In this document: piece after piece, positions 9,410 to 18,578 of the stretch
How positions within the stretch are numbered: position 1 is the stretch's first letter
How the letters are laid out: each line of letters begins with the position of its first letter
From: an uncultured Oscillospiraceae bacterium
GTDB taxonomy: Bacteria; Bacillota; Clostridia; Oscillospirales; Acutalibacteraceae
Direction of reading: 5' to 3'
Assembly (NCBI GenBank): GCA_900541975.1
Contig: UQLR01000002.1
Location: 1-64,000 of the forward strand
Length of the DNA: 64,000 nt
The notes under the pieces: model-generated
Databases searched by the model: none
What the model was told of the DNA's origin: nothing
The model's input: only the letters and a program-made list of their open reading frames with translations
Translations under genes and position numbers: made by a program

Positions 9410-9449
9410 GGCATGCGGCGATAAAGTGTTTTCTCTACCGCCGCATGCC
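9410..9449. repeat. Hairpin after the ROK kinase
   Basis: GGCATGCGGCG (9410-9420) and CGCCGCATGCC (9439-9449) form an 11-bp perfect stem with an 18-nt loop. It lacks a following T-run but sits 6 bp after the stop codon and probably acts as a terminator or mRNA end. Confidence 0.6.
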
Positions 9450-9468
9450 AATGCAGAAAAATTGATTC

Positions 9469-9497
9469 TTGCTTTTTCCCCTTTTCCATGCTATAAT
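9469..9497 (+). promoter_or_regulatory. Promoter of tRNA-Leu
   Basis: TTGCTT (9469-9474), a 17 bp spacer and TATAAT (9492-9497) with an extended TGC lie about 19 bp before the tRNA. Confidence 0.78.
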
Positions 9498-9515
9498 AGC
9501 CTTTGCCTTTTATAA

Positions 9516-9602
9516 GCTGGTGTGGTGGAACAGGCAGACACAAGGGACTTAAAATCCCTCGGTAGCAATATCGTGCCGGTTCAAGTCCGGCCACCAGCAC
9601 CA
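9516..9602 (+). tRNA. tRNA-Leu (anticodon UAA)
   Basis: The 87-nt gene has a complete cloverleaf with a long variable arm. The acceptor stem pairs GCTGGTG with CACCAGC, the discriminator base is A and the CCA end is encoded. The anticodon loop is CTTAAAA inside GGGA/TCCC, giving anticodon TAA. The T-loop TTCAAGT is present. A strong terminator follows directly. Confidence 0.97.
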
Positions 9603-9643
9603 CGCCGTCGCGGATTGCATATCGTTCGCGACGGCGTTTTTTT
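9602..9643 (+). terminator. Terminator of tRNA-Leu
   Basis: ACGCCGTCGCG (9602-9612) pairs perfectly with CGCGACGGCGT (9627-9637), followed by seven T residues. This is a textbook intrinsic terminator starting at the last base of the tRNA. Confidence 0.92.
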
Positions 9644-9799
9644 AAGCAAAGCCGTCTCTCGCTCACGCAATTTCTCATTCTCTGTGCAAAAGGGCACACT
9701 TGCTACCGTCGTTTTCTTCTTTTTCAAAAGGTTCACGCATGTATTATGCGGCGGCATTTTTATCAGTGTTCCAGATAAAATTTGAAATGAGGCGATCAA

Positions 9800-10219
9800 A
9801 TGGATCAAAAAGAAGCCGTTGTTCAGCTTTGGTTTTCCATGTGGCTACAAAAAACAGATTTAGGAATACGGGATATTTTTTCTGAAGATGCAATTTATAT
9901 GGAAAGCTGGGGGCCGGAATACAGAGGAACAGAAAAAATCAAAGGCTGGTTTGAGGAATGGAACACGCGGGCAGAGGTTTTAAAATGGGACATTGGTCAA
10001 TATTTTCATAAACAGAATCAGACAGTTGTCGAATGGTATTTTAAGGCGGCGCTGCACAATGGCCAGATACAAGAATTTGAAGGCATATCTCTCATTAAAT
10101 GGACGCAAAATAATCAAATATGTTTTCTAAAAGAATTTGGTTGCAATATAGATCGCTATGACCCTTATCAATATGGAAAAATTCCACGCTTTAAAAATGA
10201 AAAATCCGCCTGGTTTTAA
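9800..10219 (+). CDS. NTF2-like / SnoaL-like protein
   Basis: The protein has 139 residues and starts at an ATG with GAGGCG upstream. The pattern of an N-terminal helix (VQLWFSMWLQKTDLGIRDIF), an EDAIYMESWGPEYRGTEKI strand-helix motif and a WYFKAALHNGQ... beta region is typical of the small NTF2/SnoaL fold. Such proteins bind small ligands or are simple isomerase-like enzymes; no specific activity can be assigned. The gene stands alone and is followed by a terminator. Confidence 0.7.
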   Translation: MDQKEAVVQLWFSMWLQKTDLGIRDIFSEDAIYMESWGPEYRGTEKIKGWFEEWNTRAEVLKWDIGQYFHKQNQTVVEWYFKAALHNGQIQEFEGISLIKWTQNNQICFLKEFGCNIDRYDPYQYGKIPRFKNEKSAWF

Positions 10220-10312
10220 TTGATGCATTGTTCCCGGCGCGATCAGTATTTTTATCTGTACAGAGTTTATTTGCGGTATACGCAGTCTTTCTACCCTAAC
10301 AACAATTTTAAC

Positions 10313-10348
10313 GCAAGCCCGTTTTATTAAAAAACGGGCTTGCATTTT
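10313..10348 (+). terminator. Intrinsic terminator
   Basis: GCAAGCCCGTTTT (10313-10325) pairs with AAAACGGGCTTGC (10331-10343), followed by ATTTTAT. It lies about 95 bp after the NTF2-like gene. Confidence 0.75.
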
Positions 10349-10476
10349 ATCTTTTTAATTTTTCACATAACCACTTTAAAGCGGCTTGCCTGCCGGCGCG
10401 GCCTTTTGTCCTGTATCTTTTCACCTGTTCCCGTATCTTTGAATACGATATAGAAAAAGGAAAGGAAGATATAAAC

Positions 10477-11682
10477 GTGCTTATACTTTTCATCAGTATT
10501 GCCGCTGTCATACTGGCCGCCATTTTAATTTTTATTGTGGTCTGGCAGGTTCGCACGCGCAATTTCAGTCCAACAAAAGATAAAGCCGTTCAACAGCAGC
10601 AACTAAATGCCGCCTTACAGGCGTCCGGGTTTGCCTACGAACGCAGGGGCGATTATTTTTACTCCCTAATGGACTGCTGGCAGCGCCAAACAGGCTACTG
10701 CAGTCTTTACGACGCTGGCGCACCGCTTTTTAATATGATCATGGATTGTGAGCCTGTTTCTTTCTCCTACGCAGGCAAACGCTGGCTGATTGAATTATGG
10801 AAGGGCCAGTACGGTATTACAACCGGCGCCGAGATTGGTATTTATAATACCTCCCGGGACGACCTTCAGTCTGAAAAATTTACAGGAACCTTTTATGAAC
10901 CAATCAGCGACGCGGAAATGCTTCCGCTCTCTTTCGTTTTGCGCAGGAACAGGCGTGTTGTTTTAAAACGAAAGGCCGTCCACTGGTGGCTGACGGGCTT
11001 TCGGCTTGGTATGTTTTCAGCGCCGTCCGAACTTAGAATGGATGCAAAAATTGTTTTTCCTAACCGTGAAATGTGTTCGGCCTTCACCAACGCGCTGCGC
11101 AGCCTGGGATATACGCAAAAGGAATTTTCTGTCCGCCGTACAACAGTAACCATCCGCTATACAACACCGCATTCCGAGCAACCGTCCACACAGGAAGGAA
11201 TACAAAAGGCCGCCGTACAGACAGTCAACCAAAGCAATTGCAGACTTTATAGCCTTGTAACAGCAAGATATACGAACACGCTGGATAAACTGGAATATTT
11301 AAAGGCCGCTATGCCTAACCTGTATCAGTTTTTCCTGGACTCTCTTTATGCCAAAGGTTTTTTCTCTGCGTTTGACTGGATTCGTGCGCTCCTGTTTGGC
11401 ACATCAAAGCCGGAGCCCGTTTCGCCTGCTCCACCCTGCCCACCGGAGCCTTCTCCATGCGACCCCGGACCATGCGACCCCGGACCATGCGACCCCGGAC
11501 CATGCGACCCCGGACCGTGCGACCCCGGACCATGTGAGTCTTGTCCCTCCGACCCATGTCTGTCAAAGGATGACTGCCCGCCGCCATGCTTTTGCCAAAG
11601 GTGGGACCACTATTGTACTCCGAAAACCTCCTGTTGCCGGTATATAAATCCCCATACGGCAGAACGCCGCACAAATAAATAA
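10477..11682 (+). CDS. DUF4474 protein with N-terminal anchor and Cys/Pro-rich repeat tail
   Basis: The protein has 401 residues. It uses a GTG start with AAAGGAAG upstream. Residues 1-25 form a single membrane segment. Residues about 60-280 match DUF4474 (YDAGAPLFNMIMDCEPVSF, then ELWKGQYGITTGAEIGIY, later RMDAKIVFPNREMC). Residues about 310-401 are rich in Cys and Pro, with five tandem CDPGP units followed by further cysteines. The function of DUF4474 is unknown. The cysteine tail is likely metal-binding or disulfide-linked, depending on which side of the membrane it faces. The phosphoesterase gene starts 1 bp after its stop codon, so the two are almost certainly co-translated. Confidence 0.78.
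   Translation: MLILFISIAAVILAAILIFIVVWQVRTRNFSPTKDKAVQQQQLNAALQASGFAYERRGDYFYSLMDCWQRQTGYCSLYDAGAPLFNMIMDCEPVSFSYAGKRWLIELWKGQYGITTGAEIGIYNTSRDDLQSEKFTGTFYEPISDAEMLPLSFVLRRNRRVVLKRKAVHWWLTGFRLGMFSAPSELRMDAKIVFPNREMCSAFTNALRSLGYTQKEFSVRRTTVTIRYTTPHSEQPSTQEGIQKAAVQTVNQSNCRLYSLVTARYTNTLDKLEYLKAAMPNLYQFFLDSLYAKGFFSAFDWIRALLFGTSKPEPVSPAPPCPPEPSPCDPGPCDPGPCDPGPCDPGPCDPGPCESCPSDPCLSKDDCPPPCFCQRWDHYCTPKTSCCRYINPHTAERRTNK
11456..11530 (+). repeat. Five tandem 15-bp repeats encoding CDPGP
   Basis: The unit CATGCGACCCCGGAC occurs five times head to tail, the fifth with one changed base (CGTGCG...). The repeat is in frame, so slippage would change the number of CDPGP units without breaking the gene. Confidence 0.93.
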
Positions 11683-11683
11683 A

Positions 11684-12580
11684 ATGTCTGCTGTAGCAAA
11701 AAGACTGGAGGAAGTTTATCAACGCGCAAAAATTCTCCCATTTAACAAGCACTCTAAAATGATTTTAATGAGTGACTGCCATCGTGGACAAGGAAACACA
11801 GGGGATAACTTTCTTGCCAACCAAACACTTTTTTTTGGCGCACTGGATTATTATTACCAGCATGGATTTATTTATATTGAGCTTGGCGACGGCGACGAAC
11901 TTTGGGAAAACCGGAAAATTCGTCCCATTATAGAAACACACAGCGAAACTTTCTTGCTGATGTCGCAGTTTTATAAAGAAAAGCGGCTGTATATGCTGTA
12001 CGGAAACCATGACATCGTCAAGCGGCGCAAGTCTTTCCCGGACCGGCATTGCAATAATTTTTACTGTGACTGTGCAAAATGCAGCACTCCGCTTTTTCCC
12101 GGAATAAACATGCACGAGGGACTGATTCTGGAAAATACGGAGGACAAACACCGTCTTTTTCTGGTGCACGGACACCAGGGCAGCTATTTAAACGACCTCT
12201 TCTGGCCTTTCGCCAGATTTTTAGTACGGTACGTCTGGCGGCCGCTGGAGTTAATCGGCTTTATTGCGCCGACGGGCGCCGGCAGACCACATGCAAAAAA
12301 AGAGAAAATTGAGCAGAAGATTGCCTCTTTTGCAAATGACAGTCGCCGGATCGTGATCGCAGGGCACACGCACCGGCCTGTATTTCCCTCGCCTGGGAAG
12401 GGCCTGTACTTTAACGACGGCAGCTGTGTGCATCCACATGCTATTACCGGCATAGAAATTGAGAACAATGCGCTTACTTTGGTTAAATGGGCAGTCCGTA
12501 CCAAAATGGACGGAACTATGTATGTGGGCCGGCAAATTTTAGAAGGGCCTGTCCCTATTGCCGATTTTTATACAACGTAA
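11684..12580 (+). CDS. Calcineurin-like metallophosphoesterase
   Basis: The protein has 298 residues with the full set of dimetal-site motifs: SDCHRG (Asp31, His33), LGDGDELW (about 68), GNHD (107-110), VHGHQGS and GHTHRP. A pair of CxC-type cysteines (DCAKC) lies after the GNHD block. The family hydrolyses phosphomono- or diesters; the GDGDELW and HGH pattern resembles LpxH/YbbF-like enzymes, but there is no lipid A in a Gram-positive cell, so the substrate is unknown. No ribosome site is visible and the gene begins 1 bp after the DUF4474 stop, which suggests translational coupling. Confidence 0.85.
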   Translation: MSAVAKRLEEVYQRAKILPFNKHSKMILMSDCHRGQGNTGDNFLANQTLFFGALDYYYQHGFIYIELGDGDELWENRKIRPIIETHSETFLLMSQFYKEKRLYMLYGNHDIVKRRKSFPDRHCNNFYCDCAKCSTPLFPGINMHEGLILENTEDKHRLFLVHGHQGSYLNDLFWPFARFLVRYVWRPLELIGFIAPTGAGRPHAKKEKIEQKIASFANDSRRIVIAGHTHRPVFPSPGKGLYFNDGSCVHPHAITGIEIENNALTLVKWAVRTKMDGTMYVGRQILEGPVPIADFYTT

Positions 12581-12599
12581 GCGTTCTTAAATAAAAAAC

Positions 12600-12640
12600 A
12601 ACCCGTGTTTGGACAAATCGTTCAAACCGGGTTTTCCTTT
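12600..12640 (+). terminator. Terminator of the DUF4474-phosphoesterase operon
   Basis: AACCCG-TGTTTGGA and TTCAAA-CCGGGTT can pair with one bulge, followed by TTCCTTTTTAAT. Confidence 0.7.
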
Positions 12641-12805
12641 TTAATCGGTCGTATATATGGCAATTTTATAAAAAACATGCTATGATATATATACTTTCCC
12701 ATGCGCGCGCATGGGGCTGCGTTATCGTACATATATATAACTTTACAGCGCATCGGGAAAACACCGCCGTTGTCTGCCCGGTGCTTCTCATTTGAGGTGG
12801 TTTTT

Positions 12806-13309
12806 ATGAAACGCGACACATACATATCCTGGGACGAACTTTTTATGGGAACGGCACTGCTGTGCGCACAGCGCAGCAAAGACCCCAACACGCAGGTGGG
12901 CGCATGCATTGTCAGCGGAAAAACGCCTTTATCCGCACAGCATATTATCTTGTCAACCGGCTATAACGGTCTGCCGCGCGGTTGCGATGATGCTGTGTTC
13001 CCATGGGAACGCACAGGCGCTTTGTGCAATACAAAGTATGCTTACGTGCTGTGCGCGGAGCTTAACGCAATTTTAAACGCGCAGGGCAGGAGTCTTAACG
13101 GCGCCAGTATATATGTAACGCTTTTTCCCTGTAACCAATGTGCAAAGGCCATTATCCAGGCAGGAATTCGGGAGGTCGTCTACCTGTGCGACAAATATAC
13201 AGGCGAAGAAACAAACACTGCAGCCAAGCGCCTGTTTTCCGCTGTAGGCATACAAACGCGGCGCTTTACCCCCGCACATAAAAGTATTACATTAAATTTT
13301 GAGGTATAA
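12806..13309 (+). CDS. dCMP deaminase family protein (ComEB-like)
   Basis: The protein has 167 residues and starts at the ATG at 12806 after GAGGTGG. It shows the deoxycytidylate deaminase pattern: SKDPNTQVGACIV, TGYNGLPRGC, the catalytic block and PCNQC (Cys109, Cys112). These enzymes deaminate dCMP to dUMP for thymidylate synthesis. The catalytic block reads VLCAELNAI, so Cys83 stands where dCMP deaminases usually have the zinc-ligand histidine of HAE; Glu85 is kept. A Cys-Ala-Glu site is normal in cytidine deaminases, so zinc binding is still plausible. Confidence 0.85.
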   Translation: MKRDTYISWDELFMGTALLCAQRSKDPNTQVGACIVSGKTPLSAQHIILSTGYNGLPRGCDDAVFPWERTGALCNTKYAYVLCAELNAILNAQGRSLNGASIYVTLFPCNQCAKAIIQAGIREVVYLCDKYTGEETNTAAKRLFSAVGIQTRRFTPAHKSITLNFEV

Positions 13310-13311
13310 AT

Positions 13312-13352
13312 AAAAAAGCCAGCGAACAAAACATGTTTGTTCACTGCCTTTT
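13312..13352. terminator. Bidirectional terminator between dCMP deaminase and tRNA genes
   Basis: GCCAGCGAACAAA (13318-13330) pairs with TTTGTTCACTGCC (13336-13348), with one mismatch. There is a T-run on the minus strand (tRNA side) and TTTT on the plus strand. Confidence 0.78.
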
Positions 13353-13371
13353 ACGGTCCATGCCGCCTGTG

Positions 13372-13446
13372 TGGTGACCCGAACGGGAATCGAACCCGTG
13401 TTACCGCCGTGAAAGGGCGGTGTCTTAACCGCTTGACCATCGGGCC
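13372..13446 (-). tRNA. tRNA-Glu (anticodon UUC)
   Basis: The 75-nt gene includes an encoded CCA. It begins GGCCCGATGGTCAAGCGGTT; the anticodon loop CTTTCAC within CCGCC/GGCGG gives TTC; the T-arm is CGGGTTCGATTCCCG. It is the second gene of a two-tRNA unit. Confidence 0.97.
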
Positions 13447-13449
13447 GTC

Positions 13450-13526
13450 TGGTAGCGGAAATAGGACTTGAACCTACGACACTTCGGGTATGAACCGAAT
13501 GCTCTAGCCAGCTGAGCTATTCCGCC
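13450..13526 (-). tRNA. tRNA-Met (anticodon CAU), elongator type
   Basis: The 77-nt gene includes an encoded CCA. It begins GGCGGAATAGCTCAGCTGGC; the anticodon loop TTCATAC within TTCGG/CCGAA gives CAT. Similarity to Bacillus elongator tRNA-Met favours that identity over initiator tRNA, whose anticodon stem has GGG/CCC pairs. Lysidine-modified tRNA-Ile is a less likely alternative. It lies 3 bp before tRNA-Glu in the same transcript. Confidence 0.93.
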
Positions 13527-13558
13527 ACATTTGCTCTCGCTCAACGTGAGCAAGGATT

Positions 13559-13587
13559 ATTATATTATAAGAATGGTTTTTTGTCAA
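13559..13587 (-). promoter_or_regulatory. Promoter of the tRNA-Met/tRNA-Glu unit
   Basis: On the minus strand a perfect TTGACA (13587-13582), a 17 bp spacer and a perfect TATAAT (13564-13559) form a full-consensus sigma-A promoter. A second TATAAT overlaps at 13569-13564 but is too close to the -35. Confidence 0.87.
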
Positions 13588-13698
13588 CTGTTTTTTTTCG
13601 CGGTGTTACCCCAGTATTTTTTGTGTTTTGGAATTGAAATATGTATATATTTTCAAGCTGCAACGCGGTTGAATTCATACTAGAAAAGGAGCTTATCT

Positions 13699-14259
13699 AT
13701 GCTGTCGCCCACTTTTAAAACAGCCCGCTTTCTGATACGGCCGTATAAAGCCTCTGACGCAGACGCCGTATGGGAGGTTGTTTCTCAAAAAGAAATCTAT
13801 GATACCACCTGCGCAATACCGCACCCTTATCCCCGGGAGCATGTGGACTGGTGGATACAATTTTTAAAAAACACCGCGAAGAACGGAACAGGTTATGAAT
13901 TTGGCATTTTTCAACGGGCAGACAAACAATACATTGGCAATGTGGGTTTAATCAACCTTTCGCAAAGGCACCGCCGGGCCGAAGTATGCTACTTTATTCG
14001 CCGCGAATGCTGGAATAACCAATGCGCCACAGAGGCTTTACAGTGCATGCTGCATTACGGCTTTGAAAGACTGCGCTGCAAACGCATTGGCGGGCGGTGT
14101 ATGACACTTAATGCGGCGTCCCGCCGTGTAATGGAAAAATGTGGCATGCATTATGAAGGCACCGCGCGATGCGAGCTTTTAAAGGACGGCCGTTTTTACG
14201 ATATTGATTGCCTTTCTATTTTGGATAACGAATTTTTTGCCTTGACAAAGCACAGCTGA
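13699..14259 (+). CDS. GNAT N-acetyltransferase, RimJ/RimL-like
   Basis: The protein has 186 residues, with AAAAGGAG upstream of the ATG. It has the RimL-type pattern: TARFLIRPYKASDADAVWEV at the N-terminus, YIGNVGLINL, then the acetyl-CoA region YFIRRECWNNQCATEALQCM and the LNAASRRVMEKCGMHYEGT segment. Members acetylate ribosomal proteins, other N-termini or small molecules; the acceptor is not known. The gene is monocistronic. Confidence 0.85.
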   Translation: MLSPTFKTARFLIRPYKASDADAVWEVVSQKEIYDTTCAIPHPYPREHVDWWIQFLKNTAKNGTGYEFGIFQRADKQYIGNVGLINLSQRHRRAEVCYFIRRECWNNQCATEALQCMLHYGFERLRCKRIGGRCMTLNAASRRVMEKCGMHYEGTARCELLKDGRFYDIDCLSILDNEFFALTKHS

Positions 14260-14477
14260 AAACCGGTTGCCTAAAATAAATAGCGCCGTTTTTTCTACAA
14301 TGTAAAAAACAACCGCTTACTTTTCTGCACTATATTTTAACCGGCTCCTCTCACCTAAAAAAGAGCCGCACTTTTCAATAGCGGCCGGGATAAAATGTAA
14401 ATTTCCCATTTATTTTTCTAAAAAGCAAGCAAAAAAAGGGGGGGAATTCCCTGTGTTTTTTGCTTTATGCAAACAGG
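14260..14477. other. Intergenic region, no gene seen
   Basis: This stretch contains a small hairpin near 14340-14372 (GGCTC...GAGCC) that may end the acetyltransferase transcript, and a run of seven G residues near 14440. No open frame with a ribosome site was found. Confidence 0.45.
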
Positions 14478-14627
14478 TTTTCCACATAAAAATGTGGAAA
14501 ATGTTAATACTTAACTACCAGTTGTTATATAAATCCACATTATTACCTTTATATAGCATTTCTCAATGTGGAAAACCATAGATCTTGTGCTTTTGATTTC
14601 ATTTTTCCTGCCTGGAATTGTGGAAAA
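14478..14627. promoter_or_regulatory. Cluster of DnaA-box-like sites upstream (downstream end) of guaB
   Basis: Four exact copies of TTTTCCACA / TGTGGAAAA lie at 14478-14486, 14493-14501, 14567-14575 and 14619-14627, and a near copy AAATCCACA at 14531-14539. TTTTCCACA fits the broad DnaA-box consensus TTWTNCACA. The same 9-mer occurs in the dnaA-dnaN intergenic origin. The sites point in both directions and lie in non-coding DNA between the acetyltransferase and the guaB terminator. Function is inferred. Confidence 0.55.
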
Positions 14628-14664
14628 AACGGCTGATTTTATCTGTTTTATACCATTTTTGCAT

Positions 14665-14707
14665 AAAAGACCGCCGCGCGGAAAAGACTTTCGCGCGGCG
14701 GTCTTTT
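14665..14707 (-). terminator. Terminator of guaB
   Basis: AAAAGACCGCCGCGCG (14665-14680) pairs with CGCGCGGCGGTCTTTT (14692-14707), a 16-bp stem with an A/U-rich base, 18 bp after the guaB stop. Confidence 0.85.
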
Positions 14708-14724
14708 TATATTTTCTACAACAC

Positions 14725-16374
<1,650 letters not shown>

Positions 16375-17661
16375 TTACGTATTTTTTATTTTGATCAGAT
16401 CTGTACCCATATAGGGATGAAGTGCCTGCGGAATGCGCACGCTGCCGTCTGCGTTTAAGTTGTTTTCCAAAAACGCAATCAGCATTCTTGGGGGCGCAAC
16501 CACCGTATTATTTAATGTGTGCGCAAAATATTTGCCTTTTTGCCCCGCTATACGGATTTTCAGCCTGCGCGCCTGCGCGTCGCCCAAGTTGGAGCAGCTG
16601 CCCACTTCAAAATATTTTTTCTGCCGCGGCGACCACGCTTCTACGTCTATAGATTTTACCTTTAAATCGGCAAGATCACCAGAGCAGCACTCAATCGTTC
16701 GTACAGGGATGTCTAAAGAGCGAAACAAATCGACTGTATTTTGCCAGAGTTTTTCAAACCACTGCATGCTTTCCTCTGGTTTACATACAACGATCATTTC
16801 CTGCTTTTCAAATTGATGGATCCGGTAAACACCGCGCTCTTCTATCCCGTGCGCGCCTTTTTCTTTGCGGAAACAGGGCGAATAGCTTGTAAGCGTATAA
16901 GGCAGTTTTTCCTCTGGTTGAATTGTGTCAATAAATTTTCCAATCATAGAATGCTCGCTTGTGCCGATCAGATAGAGGTCTTCTCCTTCAATTTTGTACA
17001 TCATGGCGTCCATTTCCGCAAAGCTCATTACGCCGGTCACCACATTGCTGCGGATCATAAACGGCGGTATACAATAGGTAAATCCGCGGCTGATCATAAA
17101 ATCGCGCGCATAGGAAAGAACGGCGGAATGCAGCCTTGCAATGTCGCCCATTAAATAATAAAACCCGTTGCCCGCTACCTTTCTTGCGCTTTCCATGTCT
17201 ATTCCATCAAATGCTTCCATAATTTCTGTGTGATATGGTATGGGAAAATCAGGAACGGTTGGGGCGCCAAAGCGCTGGAGCTCCATATTTTCGCTGTCAT
17301 CTTTCCCAATAGGCACGCTTGCATCAATCATATTGGGGATCAAAAGCATTGCTTTCCGGATTTTTTCCTGCAAAGCAGTTTCCTGCTGCTCTAATTCCGC
17401 CAGGCGCTGTGACTGTTCTGTCACAAGTTTTTTAATTTCCTGCGCTTCTTCCTTTTTTCCCTGCCCCATCAGCGCGCCAATCTGCTTGGAATACCTGTTG
17501 CGGTCTGCACGCAGGGCATCTGCCTGCTGTTTTGCCTTCCTGCTCTGCTGGTCTAATTCTATGACCTGATCCACCAAAGGCAGCTTGCTTTCCTGAAACT
17601 TCTTCTTTATATTCTGTTTTACTGCTTCTGGATTTTCCCTTACAAATTTTATGTCCAGCAT
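16375..17661 (-). CDS. serS: Seryl-tRNA synthetase
   Basis: The protein has 428 residues, normal for SerRS, with AAAGGGAG before the ATG. Residues 1-105 form the long coiled-coil arm that reads the tRNA-Ser variable arm (VIELDQQSRKAKQQADALRA). The class II catalytic core follows, with motif 2 in SPCFRKEKGAHG (about 270) and motif 3 in NNTVVAPPRMLIAFLENN near the C-terminus. It charges tRNA-Ser and selenocysteine tRNA. It lies 22 bp downstream of parB on the same strand. No T-box leader was seen. Confidence 0.97.
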   Translation of the reverse strand: MLDIKFVRENPEAVKQNIKKKFQESKLPLVDQVIELDQQSRKAKQQADALRADRNRYSKQIGALMGQGKKEEAQEIKKLVTEQSQRLAELEQQETALQEKIRKAMLLIPNMIDASVPIGKDDSENMELQRFGAPTVPDFPIPYHTEIMEAFDGIDMESARKVAGNGFYYLMGDIARLHSAVLSYARDFMISRGFTYCIPPFMIRSNVVTGVMSFAEMDAMMYKIEGEDLYLIGTSEHSMIGKFIDTIQPEEKLPYTLTSYSPCFRKEKGAHGIEERGVYRIHQFEKQEMIVVCKPEESMQWFEKLWQNTVDLFRSLDIPVRTIECCSGDLADLKVKSIDVEAWSPRQKKYFEVGSCSNLGDAQARRLKIRIAGQKGKYFAHTLNNTVVAPPRMLIAFLENNLNADGSVRIPQALHPYMGTDLIKIKNT

Positions 17662-17683
17662 TTATCTTTCTCCCTTTAAAAAT

Positions 17684-18547
17684 TTATTTTTCCAGCCGTT
17701 TTGCCAGCTCGGACAAATCGTCCCTGCCGTAAAATTCAATTTCAAGCGTCCCCTTCTCCTGCGAACCGCTTACTTTGACCTTTCGTCCCAGATGCTCCCT
17801 GAGCGCGAGCTCCACTTCTTCAAAATAAGAAAGCTTTTTCTTGCCGGAAACAGACGCCGCGCCCGTTTCCAAAAGTTTATTTGCGCGTTTTGCCAAGCGT
17901 TCCAGCTCCCGTACAGATATATCTTGTGTAGAAACAAGCCGCGCGGCCCTGTCCATTTCTTTTTCACTTTTAAAAGAAAGCAACGTGCGCGCATGCCCTG
18001 CGCTGATCCTGCCCGCATGGACCAAAGACAAAATTTCCTGCGGCAAGTTCAAAAGGCGCAATGCATTTGCCACTGCCGGCCTGGATTTCCCTACCGCTCT
18101 GGCCACATCCTCCTGCGTCAGCGCATAACTGTCTATCAGCTGTTTATAGCCGTTGGCCTCCTCCACGGGGGACAAATCCTCTCTTTGCAAATTTTCAATC
18201 AGCGCAAGCTGCATGGTCTGGCTGTCTGTCAGTTCGCGAATCACTACGGGAACCTCTGTAAGACCAGCCATACGGCTTGCCCGCCAGCGGCGTTCGCCGG
18301 CGACGATCTGGTATCCGCCGCTTAACAGCGGACGCACCAGAAGCGGCTGCAGCACGCCATGCTGTGAAATAGAATCCGCCAGTTCCGCCAGCGCTTTCTC
18401 GTCAAAGTTGCGCCGGGGCTGGGAGCGGTTCGGCTCTATCTCAGAAATTTTCAGCGTAACGGTGCTGTTGCTGTCTTCGCTTTCGTTTTCCATAAAAATG
18501 GCGTTTAGCCCTTTTCCAAGGCCGCCCAGTTTCGATTTTGCCGCCAT
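17684..18547 (-). CDS. parB: Chromosome-partitioning protein ParB (Spo0J)
   Basis: The protein has 287 residues. The ATG at 18547 gives the classic start KLGGLGKGLNAIF; a ribosome site GGAGAGGAG lies 10 bases upstream. The N-terminal CTP-binding domain carries PNRSQPRRNFDEKAL and AGERRWRASR, the central helix-turn-helix region carries LTQEDVARAVGKSRPAVANA, and a C-terminal dimerisation region follows. ParB loads at parS and slides as a CTP clamp to recruit SMC and regulate Soj and DnaA. Two parS-like sites lie nearby at 19452 and 21716. It lies 31 bp downstream of soj. Confidence 0.96.
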   Translation of the reverse strand: MAAKSKLGGLGKGLNAIFMENESEDSNSTVTLKISEIEPNRSQPRRNFDEKALAELADSISQHGVLQPLLVRPLLSGGYQIVAGERRWRASRMAGLTEVPVVIRELTDSQTMQLALIENLQREDLSPVEEANGYKQLIDSYALTQEDVARAVGKSRPAVANALRLLNLPQEILSLVHAGRISAGHARTLLSFKSEKEMDRAARLVSTQDISVRELERLAKRANKLLETGAASVSGKKKLSYFEEVELALREHLGRKVKVSGSQEKGTLEIEFYGRDDLSELAKRLEK

Positions 18548-18578
18548 ATACCCTGTGCTCCTCTCCATTTCTGTTTCT

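Noticed and set aside
11456..11530. Possible CRISPR or minisatellite array
   Set aside because: The 15-bp units are contiguous without spacers and lie in frame in the DUF4474 gene, so they are a coding repeat.
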